Below are positions 11,495 through 22,412 of a stretch of 64,000 nt of DNA, in pieces; positions within the stretch are counted from its first letter, which is position 1, and every line of letters starts with the position of its first letter. Origin of the DNA: Ochotona curzoniae (Eukaryota > Chordata > Mammalia > Lagomorpha > Ochotonidae); NCBI RefSeq assembly GCF_017591425.1, contig NW_024466599.1, positions 74,256,501 through 74,320,500 of the forward strand, read 5' to 3'. The position numbers were made by a program, and so were the translations under genes. A model generated the notes under the pieces. That model made no database searches. It worked only from the letters and a program-made list of their open reading frames with translations, and was not told the DNA's origin.

Positions 11495-12044
11495 CAGTCA
11501 TGTGCCACCGACGTGTTGTTGTTCGATGCCGGTTCACACAGATGGTAGTTCCACAAGATGCAAACAGAGATGATAAGTCTCCAGACCTAAGTGACTCCGC
11601 AGCTGTTGCAGCAGCACAATACAATGCGTTTGTGACGATGTCGGGTGACCACACCTTACTGCTCTACCAGTCACACAAAGTTCAAGTGCACACACTGAAG
11701 TACGGGACATAACACTTGCCAGGGACAGTCAACAGCTGCCTGACTGGCGCATGTATTTACCAAACTACACGTATCTAGCTAGGTATTTACTATGATAATG
11801 CTTCCTATCTTTATTTCAATGTGGACTCCTTCTACTCAGAACAAGTAGATTTCAGGGGAAACAAAGCGCCATGTCGTACTGACAACAACCTCACACCTCT
11901 TGTAGCCAGGGTGCGTCTTGATGGCGTCAAGTTCTTCTCTAGCAGGCTGCTTTGGGTGAGCTCACTATGTGATGTGCTCATCAGGATAAAATCGCCTAAC
12001 GATGCTTTTCTCAGAATGTTCCCCCACTAGGTGGTACATGACTT
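11495..12044. mobile_element. Tigger-like DNA transposon remnant with both ends
   Basis: The left end is cagtcatgtgccac (11495-11508). The reverse complement of the right end is aagtcatgtaccac (12031-12044). So the terminal inverted repeats are visible. Subterminal blocks 'gtagttccacaagat' and 'aaaatcgcctaacgatgc' followed by 'tctcagaatgt' are the ones I recall from an old mammalian Tc1/mariner (Tigger-type) nonautonomous element whose copies are rich in TCGT/ACGA. The central part is degraded. The frames at 11470-11712 and 11821-12030 are by-products. The exact family name is unsure. Confidence 0.7.
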
Positions 12045-12952
12045 TAGAGACTAAGATCAGAAGAGAAAGGGAAGGTGCGGAGATTTTTATTATTTTTAAC
12101 TGCACAAGACAGAAATTGTCATAAATTGATATCCTCGGAGGAAGGCTGACTTATTGCCAGACACAAAGGAGCTTTTCAGACTGGTGGCTCTGCCACTCAC
12201 CCCTAAGGTGGTTTATTCGTCACGCATTTATTGTGCCAGAAACTTAAGAAGGATTCAAGAATTAAAGGAATAGTCTCTGTCTTCATGTAAGCCACGATGG
12301 GGAAGCAGAGAAACACAGGAAAGCTTATGAGGACCGGGTGCTGTACGAGCAGAGTTGGGGCCACAGTCATGGGAGGGCTCTACCAAGAGGGCATTGGGTC
12401 AATGGCAAGGATAGAGGGACATGACCTTCAGAGACGATAGTGTGGCACTGGAGGAGGTTCTCTCATTCTGAAAGAAGGACATGGTCAAGTCCAAAATTAC
12501 AGGAGATCCTAGAGTGTTTTGTAAAAACTTGATCAATCAGGGAGAAACAAGAAGAGCCGTAAGCCATGCTCAGCACTGAGCTGCCTGGAGAGCCTTTTGA
12601 CGTAAGCCAAAAAGGAGCTGCCTGTTGAGAAAGTCAGCAGATCGCTCCACACACAGTTTTTACTTCTACTTGGTAAATATAAACTTCAGTTTTGGGTTTT
12701 TTTTAAGTGTGTTTTAGAGACCAAACCCTGCAGTGCAGCCCTAGCTCTGAGGTTCAGAGAGCTGACTGGCTGACTGGCTGGCTGAGGTGAACAAGCATTT
12801 CAATGTGGTTGACGGGGGGAGGATGGCAAGAACCTCAAACGGAGAGAGCACCAACTTCGCAGCTATGATGAAACTGTAAAGTTGTTGTTTCCTGTGGAGC
12901 GTAAACACACTTGGCAATATATTAAGATAAATGTTTAAAATACGAAACCAGG
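12045..12952. other. Unique sequence with possible ancient repeat
   Basis: At 12215-12345, 'gcatttattgtgccagaaac' followed by 'tagtctctgtcttcatg' resembles the tail of an ancient mammalian MIR/L2-type repeat; this is weak. 12755-12785 has a short gactggctg tandem. Otherwise nothing recognised. Confidence 0.35.
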
Positions 12953-13227
12953 ATAGGCATTTGGCAAAGTAGTTGTGATGCCATTTAGGATACTTCTAAT
13001 CTCACTTCCAGTAGTGGATACCATGTTGGTGGTGGCTCAAGAACTCAGGTCCCACATTCACATTCCTGTATTGAGGTCCTGCTCTCAGCCTTGGCTTGGT
13101 CCTTGGTCTCACCCAGCCCAACTCTAGCTATGCTGGACAACTGGAGTAGGAGTCAGTGGGTGGGGGATCTCACGTTTTGTCTCTCTGTCTTTCAAATCAA
13201 ATGAAAATAAGTAAATAATTTTTAATC
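12953..13227 (+). mobile_element. Old CSINE, full length
   Basis: The head reads 'ggcatttggcaaagtagttg', the body 'ttggcttggtccttgg', the end 'ctgtctttcaaatcaaatg'. Heavily mutated. It abuts the next SINE. Confidence 0.7.
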
Positions 13228-13578
13228 TGCAACTGCTTGGTCCCAGTACAATAGCCTAGTGGCTAAATTCTTGCCTTCCACACACCAGGATCCCATACAG
13301 ATGCAAGTTTGTGTCCTGGCTGCTCCACTTCCCATCTAGTGCCCTGCCTGCGGTCTGGGAGAGCAGTCGAGCACGGCCCGAATCCTTGGGGCTCTGTACC
13401 CGCGTGGGAAACCCAGAAGAAGCTCCTGGCTACTGCCTTTGGATCAGCTCAGCTCATGCCATTGCGGCTACTTGGGGAGTGAACCAGCAGACGGGAACCC
13501 TTTCTTTCTGTATCTCCTTTTCTCTGTACATCTTCCTTTCCAATAAAAATAAATCAATATTTTAAAAAGTGCAACTGC
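13228..13578 (+). mobile_element. CSINE with 9-bp target-site duplication
   Basis: A full-length element (13237-13569) runs from 'tggtcccagtacaatagc' to the 'aataaaaataaatcaat' tail. It is flanked by TGCAACTGC at 13228-13236 and 13570-13578, which I read as the target-site duplication. It inserted just after the tail of the older SINE. Confidence 0.92.
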
Positions 13579-14205
13579 CTTCGATAACTCCCTCAGATTA
13601 CATGATACATGGAGGTTATTCATACATCACAGATGACATCAATTCCCATCAGAAAATTGCACCAAGAGCAATTTTGTCTCCAACATGATGTGAAAATCCT
13701 GCAGTTTTCAATTATATTAGAGGCACTCTTCCATTATTTTAATGTTTTATGCAGTTCCTTTCTACTAAATCAGATGAGAAAATTTAGTTTCAACTAATGT
13801 GCTATAAAAACCTTATCTTTTTCTTATGTATAAGAAGCCTGTGACCCTGCTCATATTGAATGCCCAATCTCATTCATTCCCCTTTATCAAATCATTGATA
13901 CAAGATATTTGGTGGCCTGTAATATTCTATTTCTTATTAATGAAGACATGAGTTTTACAACTTCTGTTAGAGCAAGTTCGAATTAAATTAAGAGATGATG
14001 GCATACCCTGCCCATGAAAACTGCAGGATTAAACCGAGACACTGGACTTTGTCAATTTGCACTTTACTCCCTCTTCAGCTTCTAAGCCAACAAAGGCACG
14101 GTTTCTCACCATCTGTGAACTCCTTGATGACCCATGGTTAGCATCACTTCACCTCTCTCACTGCATTGGCTGGCACCTCTAAAAACAAAGCCTCCCTAGG
14201 CTACT
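13579..14205. other. Unique AT-rich sequence
   Basis: Nothing recognised. Confidence 0.4.
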
Positions 14206-14760
14206 TTCTGCTTCTCCATCCTCACTCTCAAACCATGTCCTGGCTCCATACTTCTTGAGAAAACTAAAACAGAAGCAAAGTAACAAATTCCCAGAAACAG
14301 CTATGCTTTAGATCACTAAATCTAACTAGTGAATCAATGATTCTCTTGTTTGTTGTGATAACATTGAACACAACCAGCTGCTTTCTCCTCCTTGCCATAC
14401 ATGCTCTCCTAGCCCTTGGGATACCACCATCTCACGCGTCTACACATCCCTGAGGGTTCTTTCTCAGTCTATGTTGCTTCTTCAACTATTCTCCAAGAGT
14501 CCAATTCTCTGTCTTTTTCTGTCTCTGCACTTGCTCCCTGGGATATCCTGTGAGTTCCGGAGCACCTGTAGGCTTCTCCTTTGTAGCTGACATTAGCTCC
14601 GTTCCTCCAGTGGCTCACCTGCAGCCAACCTCAACTCTTGATTTCTTTCACACCGACACCCTGCCCATTCTAGCCTCACACATCTAGAATCCCCACAACT
14701 TCCTTCCAAGTCAGAAGTCAGTCATTTGCTCTTAACTCTTCCTGGCTCTCCTTTTCTGTT
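14206..14760 (+). mobile_element. Possible L2 LINE fragment
   Basis: C/T-rich prose typical of degraded L2 3' sequence: 'ctctgcacttgctccctggg', then 'gagttccggagcacctg', then 'ctcttgatttctttcacacc'. Similarity is by eye and patchy. Confidence 0.4.
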
Positions 14761-14761
14761 T

Positions 14762-14815
14762 AGAATAAAATAATAATAATCAATACTACTACTAATAATA
14801 AATACTAATAATAGT
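14762..14815. repeat. (TAA)n imperfect microsatellite
   Basis: A series of AAT/ACT triplets interrupted by point changes. Confidence 0.9.
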
Positions 14816-15218
14816 CAAAGGTGCTTATTGATGTACATCACCAACTGAAAATATGCTATGAATATACCTGACCTTCTGAATATCATAGCTTGACCTCATC
14901 CACCTTAAATGTGTTTAGACACTTGCATTAACCTTTGGTTGGACAAACTCACCCAGCACAAGGTCTGTTTTATATTAAAGGATTGGATAACTGTAATTTG
15001 CTAACTGCTATTACTGAAGATAAAATCGGAATGCTTCTGTGGGTAAAGCTCCATGCCACTGCACAGTGGAAACCTTGTAGTTAGAACCATGGTGAGTCAG
15101 AACTGTGTTCTGTCCACGATTGCCAAAGCTCTCTGTGGTCTATCCATCCACCCTGTCCATACTCCAGTGATCTCCCCTATCTTCTCAACTGCCAGTTCAA
15201 TCACCTATTCTTTCTTCT
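14816..15218. other. Unique sequence
   Basis: Nothing recognised. Confidence 0.4.
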
Positions 15219-15458
15219 TAAAGATTTCATTTTTAAATAATCTTATTGGAAAATCAGATATACAGAGAGGAGGTGAGACAGACAGGAAGATCTTCCATCC
15301 GTTGATTCACTCTCCAAGTGGCCACAAGGGCTGGAGATGAACCGATCCAAAGCCAAGAACCCAGAGCCTCTTCCAGGTCTCCCTCGTGGGTGCAGGGTCC
15401 CAAGGCTTTGGGGCCATCCTGGACTGCTGTCCTAGGCCACCAGCAGGGAGCTGGATCA
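15219..15458 (-). mobile_element. CSINE, antisense, head missing
   Basis: From 'aaagatttcatttttaaa' through 'ggaagatcttccatcc' and 'gggtcccaaggctttggg' to 'agcagggagctggatc'. The A/B-box head is absent. Confidence 0.85.
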
Positions 15459-15540
15459 TCATCCATTCTTTTTCAACTTCCCCTTCCTCCCTGATTTTCC
15501 TCCAGAACAATCCCTTCACACCTTCTGCAAACCCCAAACT

Positions 15541-15702
15541 GTGCTGAAGCCAAAACCAGGAGCTGGAAACTCAATCTAGGTCTCCCATGCGAATGGCAAG
15601 GATTTGGTCACATGAGTCGTTACTACGGCCTCTCTGCGTTGGCAGGAAGTTGGAATTAAGAACCATCTCTGAGTACCAAATCCCTGTACTTCGCTAAACA
15701 CA
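15541..15702 (-). mobile_element. Old CSINE fragment, antisense
   Basis: Contains 'tgaagccaaaaccaggagc', 'aatctaggtctcccatgcg' and 'aggaagttggaattaag'. It may be what remains of an older SINE near which the younger one at 15219 landed. Confidence 0.6.
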
Positions 15703-16501
15703 GTTTTATTAACTGGCGTCTTAAGCCTGTTTCACTGTTCCATTTTGAACACTTTTCTTCTTTGCCTTTCTTTTACCACAGGACTGTGTCCCATAAGCCA
15801 TTTATTGGATGTATTTACTCTTGAATTTCTGTCTGCCCCTGCTACAATGTAAATTGCATGTTGTTGCTCAGTGATGCACCCTAGTACTTGGAACAGTGTC
15901 TGAATAAATGTTCAGGGGGGGGCGGGAATCAATGATTACATGAAACACATTTGCCATTCTCAAAAACTACTTGTAAAATATGATACTTTTACTTTGTATT
16001 ATTGTAATGACATAAGTGATACAAATATGTGTGGTAATTCGTGAAAATGCAGCCAACATTAAATATAAAAAGAGCTAAAGATCAGTAAATGTACTCACCA
16101 ACTAGTGAAAAAAGTTAACATTTTATCAAAACTTGCTGTATAAGTGTAAATCCTATTACAGGCATTATTGCGTATATTGCTTTTTTTGTTAAGCGCTATT
16201 TCTTTGCACAGATTAACTGTTTGTATTCCTCTTTTAAGAGTTGTCCTTTCCCCTCTTTTTTTTGCCAGTTATTTACTAAATTCATTTTGCTTACTGATCT
16301 GAATGAACCACTCATAAATCAGAAGTATTACACTTTCACCCTTAATGAAGTCTTTTCAATATTTTCCTGTAGGTTCTCTTCTGTTAAGATACAATTTGCC
16401 TGCCGTTTTTCCTTTTGTTTTGCAATTAAACTCATTACTATTTTCATCATGCTTCTTTTCATGTTTCTATCCCACCCCTACTGTTTCAGGATGAAATAAA
16501 T
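15703..16501. other. Unique sequence with possible ancient MIR/L2 tail
   Basis: 15840-15915, with 'acttggaacagtgtctg' then 'aataaatgttcag', resembles the end of an ancient mammalian SINE/LINE. A G run lies at 15915-15922. The rest is AT-rich and unrecognised; the frame at 16221-16499 has no domain. Confidence 0.35.
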
Positions 16502-16800
16502 GGGCCAGTTTTGTTGGCACAGCACACAGAATCATGACTCACAACACTGGCATTTCAAATCAGACTGCCAATGTACATTCCAACTGCTCAGCTCTTGATT
16601 TGCCTCACAACTCTTGCACCTGGGAAAATAACGGAAGACAGTTCCAGTATTTGGATCCCTGTCATCCATATGGGAGACCTGGATAGGGTTCTTGATTCTT
16701 GCTTAGAGCCTGGCCCAATACTGACCGTTATGGACACCTGGAAGAGTAGACGGAAGATTTCAGTCTCGTTCTGTCATACTGCATGCTCAAGTAAAATAAT
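16502..16800 (+). mobile_element. Old CSINE
   Basis: The head 'ggccagttttgttggcacag' is followed by 'agctcttgatttgcc', 'catatgggagacctgg' and 'gtagacggaagatttcag'. Highly diverged, tail eroded. Confidence 0.65.
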
Positions 16801-19099
16801 CTCCATCATGATCTTTTCCAAGTTGTATGCCTTTTTGATATATTTGACTTTTCCATTTCTCTAGAATGAATTCATTGCTGTGAGTTCAGACTCCAATGTC
16901 ATTTTTCCTCAAGAGGTGTGTAATTGTCTTGGTGTCCTTTATCAATCCTTCTTTTTCTTTGACTTCAGATGCCAGCTCATCACCTGTTAAACTCTCCTAT
17001 CTAAATGTCACTCCAGTGACTGCATAATTTCCTACCCTATACTTATTATCTAAGAGATTTTTTGGCACAGTTGTCTGACATTGCCATGGTGTTTCTTGCT
17101 ATGCGTTGCAATCGCCTGCTTGTTCTTCTCTGTCCTCTGGCAGGTGATGAGCTTTCTAGCTTTCTTATTTCCGTGATTCAGGATTGTGACTGGTGCACAG
17201 AAGAATGTACCCAGATTTTGGATAACATGGTGGTCATTAGATTCCCTAACATTACAAGAGCCAAGAAGGTTGGGTATGATGGGAGAATCAAAGCCTTCCA
17301 GCCTGGTGAAACAAAAACATGGCATCTCAGGCTGAAAAGCAAATAAAGAAGCATAGGCAGTGTTTCTACAGAGATAATCCCGGAAGGAATAGCAATGTTC
17401 AGATTTTTTGAAAACCGTTTGGCTCTCCACAAAATTTGTATCATCTACCTCACAAGTGTTTAAGCTTTTAAAGTAGACATGAATTCCTTTGACTATAGAC
17501 TTTGACCTGGGCAAAATCCGCTTTCCTACTTACTTGTCTCTATTCTTCTAGGCGACAGGTCTCTACAAGACGGTAGAAACCCAGCCTAGCTTATGTACTG
17601 ATGTATTCCCACAGTGATTAGCACAGTGATGAGCACGTAACAGATTGTAAAGAAATGTTGAGTGGATCAGCAGATCAATAGAAATCAATAGAGGGATCTA
17701 TGCAATCCTTCTCACCTAAAGTGGACATGCCTGCCGGATCTTTTCTAAAAATAGATCTCAAGCAAATTAAAATAAACATGACAAATTAATGACCTGAGGA
17801 TCAAGGTGTTGGGGGCAGAGGGCGGGTAGGGATCACAGGACCTGCACAAAAGACAGAAGTGCAGGAAAGGAGGACTGTCCCTCACTGGGTCATTTCCATC
17901 TTAGCCATATGACCCCAGCTATGAAATATGACACCTTGACTATGGAAACCCATTGTTGCTACATATATTCATAATTTCTGTGTAATGGTATTCTACAAAG
18001 CCCCTCTCAAGATACGCTTAGCTCAAGTTATTACTTACTAATCCACTAATCTATCATTGCGCAGAAAACCACCACAAAAACTTGGAGGTATAAATTGTCA
18101 ATTAGCTACTGTCATTCACAACTCGCGCGGAAACATGTTCAGTTCGGTGCAGCTGCAGGCACCGCGCTATCAGGAAAACCTGACTTTTGGAAACTCAGCC
18201 TTCAATGACACCATGCCTTAGTACTTAGCCACAAACGCTCTGAAACATCACTTGTAGCTCCTTCTGTTCGCCAGTGCAGACTGAAGGCGAAAGGACTTCA
18301 GACTTCCTTTCAAGGGAGAAATGTCCAAGAATCCTCAGCCACCAGTAATCTTTCAGATCTTTTCGGGAGTGGGGAGGAGATGGCTTGAAAAAGCTGAAAT
18401 AACACTTCAAGGGAATCCTTTGTGTTTTAATTGAAAGCCCCCCCACCCCCCGCCCTTATTCTGTTTTCTTCACCATAGGAAAGAGATGGCTGGAAAGCTT
18501 TCATTTGCTGTCAGTAGTTTCTATAATTAAAGCTACTTACATCTTATCTGTGACGAGGTTTTCCCTTCCAGAACATGAGAAACTGGAATTCAGATGGTAC
18601 TTTCCAATCCCAACCCTTTTAAGAGTCCATCTGGGACTCTTTCTAAAAGTGCTTCACAATAAATACTTATTTTCCATGACCAAAACTCTACTGCTCAAGT
18701 AACTGACAAAAGACTCCTTTCCTTCACATGCAAACTATTGCTGAATTACTGTCCAGATAGGAACAGTTCTGAATTTACACATAAAAGATAAAGTTATTAC
18801 AACATTTTGAAGGAAATCTTTGAAGCTAATTATCTAAAGATTAGAGAAAGGATATCTTTTAATTAATTTCAAACCCTGGATTGAGTACGAAGCAGAAACA
18901 TGAAAGAAAGCTTTCCAATAGGAAGTGATGGTTCTGTAGACGCCTCCCTCCCCTCGAGAGTTACCATTTAATTTTCAACATTGATTTGAAATAAATGCTG
19001 GTATGATCTCCAAGGGGAGATTTCTTTGGTTATAAACCTAAAAGAGAAGCATAGAGTGCAATACGCAAAATATCCACACGTTGCTCGGTTACTCAGGCT
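16801..19099. other. Unique sequence with an unexplained 154-codon frame
   Basis: No repeat family identified. 17050-17514 (minus) is open for 154 codons with no domain I recognise; the plus-strand frame 17062-17346 overlaps it. 17605-17665 ('cagtgattagcacagtg', 'aaatgttgagtgg') resembles the end of an ancient MIR. 18430-18455 is a C-rich run. Confidence 0.4.
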
Positions 19100-19196
19100 C
19101 CCACATTTTGTGCTCTGGTTCCAAGGCCACCAACTTTGCCACTCTGGCCGTCTCCTCTCTCTGTAACTCTGCCTTTAAAATAAACAAATCTTTTTG
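19100..19196 (+). mobile_element. CSINE 3' end fragment
   Basis: 'ctctctgtaactctgcc' then 'tttaaaataaacaaatc': the rabbit-like older tail type. Only the last 100 bp remain. Confidence 0.65.
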
Positions 19197-19463
19197 TCTT
19201 TAAGGCACTAACACAAAGATGAAAATTCAATAAAAGTTTCTCCCAAAAAGCCATTCCTCAGCTGCCATATTTTGTCATACAAAAAGGAGACCTTTCTAGA
19301 AGCAGCTTTCATGTTTTTCTGAACTTCATTTAAAGGAAGTATTAGCATGAAAAGCAAGATTAATCAATGTTAATTCTTGCTTCCTATTTAGTGGTATAAT
19401 TATTAATATATATTTAATTATGAACTTCCTTATGCAAAGAGAAAAAACATGACAGAAAAAGAG

Positions 19464-19761
19464 CTCTTGGGTCAGCATTGTGGTATACCATCTTGGAGTG
19501 GCTGCTTCAAGTCCTTGATGCTCCACTTCCGATTTGACTTCCTGCCAATGTGCCAGAGTAAGCAGAAGATGGCTCAAGTGCTTGGGCCCCTGCAGCCGCA
19601 TTGGAAACCCAGATGAATCTTCTGGCTTCAGCCGGTACATCCAGGACCAATTCTGATTAGTAAACTAGCACATGGACAATCTCTCTCTCTCTCTTTGTCT
19701 CCCCCCTACATACTCTGTAACTCTGTTTTTCAAATAAACAAAATACATTTTTAGAAAGAGA
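19464..19761 (+). mobile_element. Old-type CSINE with likely duplication
   Basis: The head 'gggtcagcattgtggtat', the body 'ctcaagtgcttgggcccc' and the tail 'aactctgtttttcaaataaac' mark the rabbit-like subtype. Flanks gacagaaaaagag (19451-19463) and gacagaacaagag (19762-19774) differ at one base and may be its target-site duplication. Confidence 0.85.
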
Positions 19762-19998
19762 GACAGAACAAGAGATCCTTGCCCTACCAATTTTTCACTA
19801 CTCAAATGCACACAGCAGTCAGAGATGGAGAGGGAGCCAGATCCAGGTACACAGCAACTCAATCCAGGCTTCCCATGTCAGTGACACGAGCCCAATTACT
19901 TGAACAATCACTTCTACCAACAAGAGTCTATATATCAGGAAGCTAGAATTGGGATATGAAACCTTGAATTAAACCAAGGCAATCTAATATGGACATTA
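19762..19998 (-). mobile_element. Old CSINE, antisense
   Basis: 'gagacagaacaagagatcc', 'aatccaggcttcccatgtc', 'aggaagctagaattggg': antisense body of an old SINE, sandwiched between two others. Confidence 0.7.
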
Positions 19999-20009
19999 AC
20001 ATCTTTACT

Positions 20010-20328
20010 TTTTTAAGATTTGTTTTCTATTGAAAAGGCGGATTTACAGAGAGATGGATAAACAGAAAAAGATATTCCATCTGGTGATTCACTTCTCCAG
20101 GGGTTGCTCTGGCTGCAGCTGAAGTGATCTGAAGCCAGGAGCCAGGGACCTTCTTCTGGGTCTTCCATGCAGGCACAGGATCCAAAGCTTTGGTCCACTC
20201 TCTGCTGCTTTCCCAGACCACAAGCAGAGAGCTGGATGGAAGATAGAACAGCCAGGACACAGTCCAGTGCCCTTATGGAATCCTGGGCCTTGAAGCGGGA
20301 GGATTAACCAACTGAGCCACAACTTTAA
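20010..20328 (-). mobile_element. CSINE, antisense, near full length
   Basis: 'ttttttaagatttgttttc' tail, 'aaaggcggatttacagag', 'aggatccaaagctttgg', 'agcagagagctggatgg', and the head 'aaccaactgagccacaac'. Moderately diverged. Confidence 0.88.
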
Positions 20329-20469
20329 CTGCTCTGTGAAGTACTAGATTGAGTAACCACTCCTGCTTGGTTCATGAAAGCAGTCATTTGCATTCCCCCA
20401 CATGGACAACCTTGGATAACTCAGTATGTTAAGATTTTATCAAACATCTGTCTTTGACTCTCAACTTCA

Positions 20470-20752
20470 TTTTTAAAACTTTTTAAAAATTTACTTATTT
20501 CCCTTTTTACTTGAAATGCAGAGACAGACAGATGCAAATATCTACGAATTCTTCTGCCAATGCCTCTAACAGTCATCGTTGGGCCAGGCCAAGAGCCAGA
20601 GCCTGGGCTCATGGGTCCCCATGTGGGTGGCAGGGACATGTCACCTGCTGCTTCTCTGGCTGCAAAGGAACAGGAAGCCAGATTGGAGGGAAGAGGGACT
20701 GGACTCACTCCAACCAGCTAGGTGTGTGTGCTAACTGCACCAAACACCTGCT
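20470..20752 (-). mobile_element. Old CSINE, antisense
   Basis: 'aaatttacttatttccc', 'cttgaaatgcagagacag', 'gggctcatgggtccccatg', 'gaacaggaagccagattgg'. It ends at a decayed head. Confidence 0.75.
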
Positions 20753-20806
20753 TGCAAACTGAAAAGTCAGGTCAGAGACTCTAGGAGAAGCAACTGAGGC
20801 AAGAGG

Positions 20807-20910
20807 CATTAAGGATTCTCCCATCCAAGTTCTAACCAGGCCCGACCCTGCTTCGCTTCTGAGACTGGGTTCGTTCTCGGTGGTATGGCTACAGAGTCAT
20901 TAAGGATTCT
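20807..20910 (-). pseudogene. 5S rRNA retropseudogene fragment, tailless
   Basis: Positions 20820-20895 read, on the minus strand, as 5S ribosomal RNA. They start near the 5' end (GTAGCCATACCACC), skip about ten bases of the early internal region, then continue through AAGCAGGGTCGGGCCTGG and ACTTGGATGGGAGA. The 3' third of 5S is absent and there is no poly(A). The piece is flanked by CATTAAGGATTCT at 20807-20819 and 20898-20910, a perfect 13-bp direct repeat that I take as a target-site duplication. This marks L1-style retroposition of a truncated, untailed RNA. It cannot make a working 5S RNA because the 3' strand of its stems is missing. Confidence 0.88.
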
Positions 20911-21690
20911 ATTAACATGCATTCCGTCTCCTGTGATCTTCTTCACACTGTGGCATGAGCAGAGAGTATGGTTTTGAGAGTAAAATTCTGATCTCAAATA
21001 TTTTTAATTGGGCCCAGCTGTGCTTTTCTAAAATAGAATATTGATCCTGAGTCCATCAGAGCCCCAAGTCATCTTTTCTGAAGACCTTTCTTGCACTGAT
21101 GTTCTTGAGGCTTCCAGAGCCTGTGACTGACAGTGAGTGGCTATTAGGTGGACAAGCCATACCCACCTGGCTGGCCAACCGAAGTCTCATCCAGGTGCGA
21201 ATGGACACAGGCCACCAGTTCCTTCCGGCCATGGCAGCAGTTGGTGTTCATCAGTCGCGACTGAGTGTAGAGCTCATCTGAAGACAGTCGCCATCTTCTC
21301 ACGGTCCCGCCTGAGGTGAGCTCTTCTTCTGCTGAGAAGCATTCATTCCACAGGTGTATTCCACACTAGGTGGTTATCTGTCTGGTTTCTAGACAGTGTC
21401 CCTTTAAGACCTGAATCCTCTGGCACAAATCAGTTCATCTCAAGAAGCATTTCATAAAAATGTTTCCACTGAGTACCCTGTCTAGCCGAGGAAACCAGCT
21501 CAAAGCTCCAAAGTTTTCCAATTCGTTTCTTATCGAATCTCCCTCCAAATCAGTTGTTGAAAAGGAATATTTTTAAAATAAGAATCCTAGCAAGTTTCTC
21601 CATCCCATTCGTGTCTCATGATATGTTATAAATTGAAGAGAAAAAAAAAAACAACACTTGCAGAGCATTTATCATCACAGGTGTGAAAAA
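20911..21690. other. Unique sequence
   Basis: No repeat recognised. The overlapping 60-codon frames at 21099-21319 show no domain. Confidence 0.4.
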
Positions 21691-22029
21691 AAGGACCAGC
21701 ACTGTGACGCAAAGGACCAAGTTGCCATCTGTGATGCCGACAGCCTTTTTGGGTGCTAGCTTCAGTTGCAATGATGACGCTTCCAATCCAGTTTCCCGCT
21801 AAGGCGCCAGGGAAAAGAGCAGAAAAGAACCCCCAGTGCTGGGGACCTGCTACCCAGGCAGGAGACCCAGTTGGAATTCAACTCCTGGCTTCAGCTAACT
21901 GTGTACGGCTTATAGACTTGACGCAAGCAGCAGTAACCCAGCTCCTACTGTTGCGGTCATTTGGGGAGTGAACCAGCAGACCAAAATCAATTTTTCTCTC
22001 CTCTTTTCTCTCTCTCTATAACTGTGCTT

Positions 22030-22060
<31 letters not shown>
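21691..22060 (+). mobile_element. Old-type CSINE with 26-A tail
   Basis: The head 'ggaccagcactgtgacgc', 'tttggggagtgaaccagcag', 'ctctctctctataactgtg', and an unbroken run of 26 A at 22035-22060. The body is diverged but the tail is long and pure. Confidence 0.82.
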
Positions 22061-22204
22061 TTTATAAAGTAACTAAGCAGCTCATTCCACAGACTGACTA
22101 AACCTCTCGATATTTTAAAAAAAAATCTTATTTGAAGGATTTTTTTAAATATCACAAACACCTCCCAAAGACATAAAATATTTCCCTGTTTCTTCAGCAA
22201 GTTT

Positions 22205-22412
22205 ACTTCAAAAGGTTTCTGAGAAAATCAAATTAAAAGATAAGTTCATTTAGTACAAGAAAATTTTTGAAACCCATGCATCCGTGTTTATTTTAATAAT
22301 TCACATCTTTCCTGGGCTTTTTGAAGATGTTTTATGAGCATAGATTCCAAACCTCTTTGCACCAAAATAAATTTTTCTTTCATTTCCATGCCCTGCAAAC
22401 TTTTGAAATATT
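22205..22412. mobile_element. Mariner-like MITE copy 3
   Basis: The left arm is acttcaaaaggtttctg followed by aaattaaaagataagttc (to 22250). The right arm, reverse-complemented, reads aatatttcaaaagtttgc, a split, then aaatttattttggtgcaa. The arms pair over about 55 bp, making this the longest palindrome of the family here (about 208 bp). The 99-codon minus frame at 22288-22587 partly overlaps it and is not a gene. Confidence 0.6.

Noticed and set aside
20807..20910. Functional 5S rRNA gene
   Set aside because: The 3' third is missing, there is an internal gap and no downstream T-run terminator in the sense direction; flanking duplications mark a retroposed copy.
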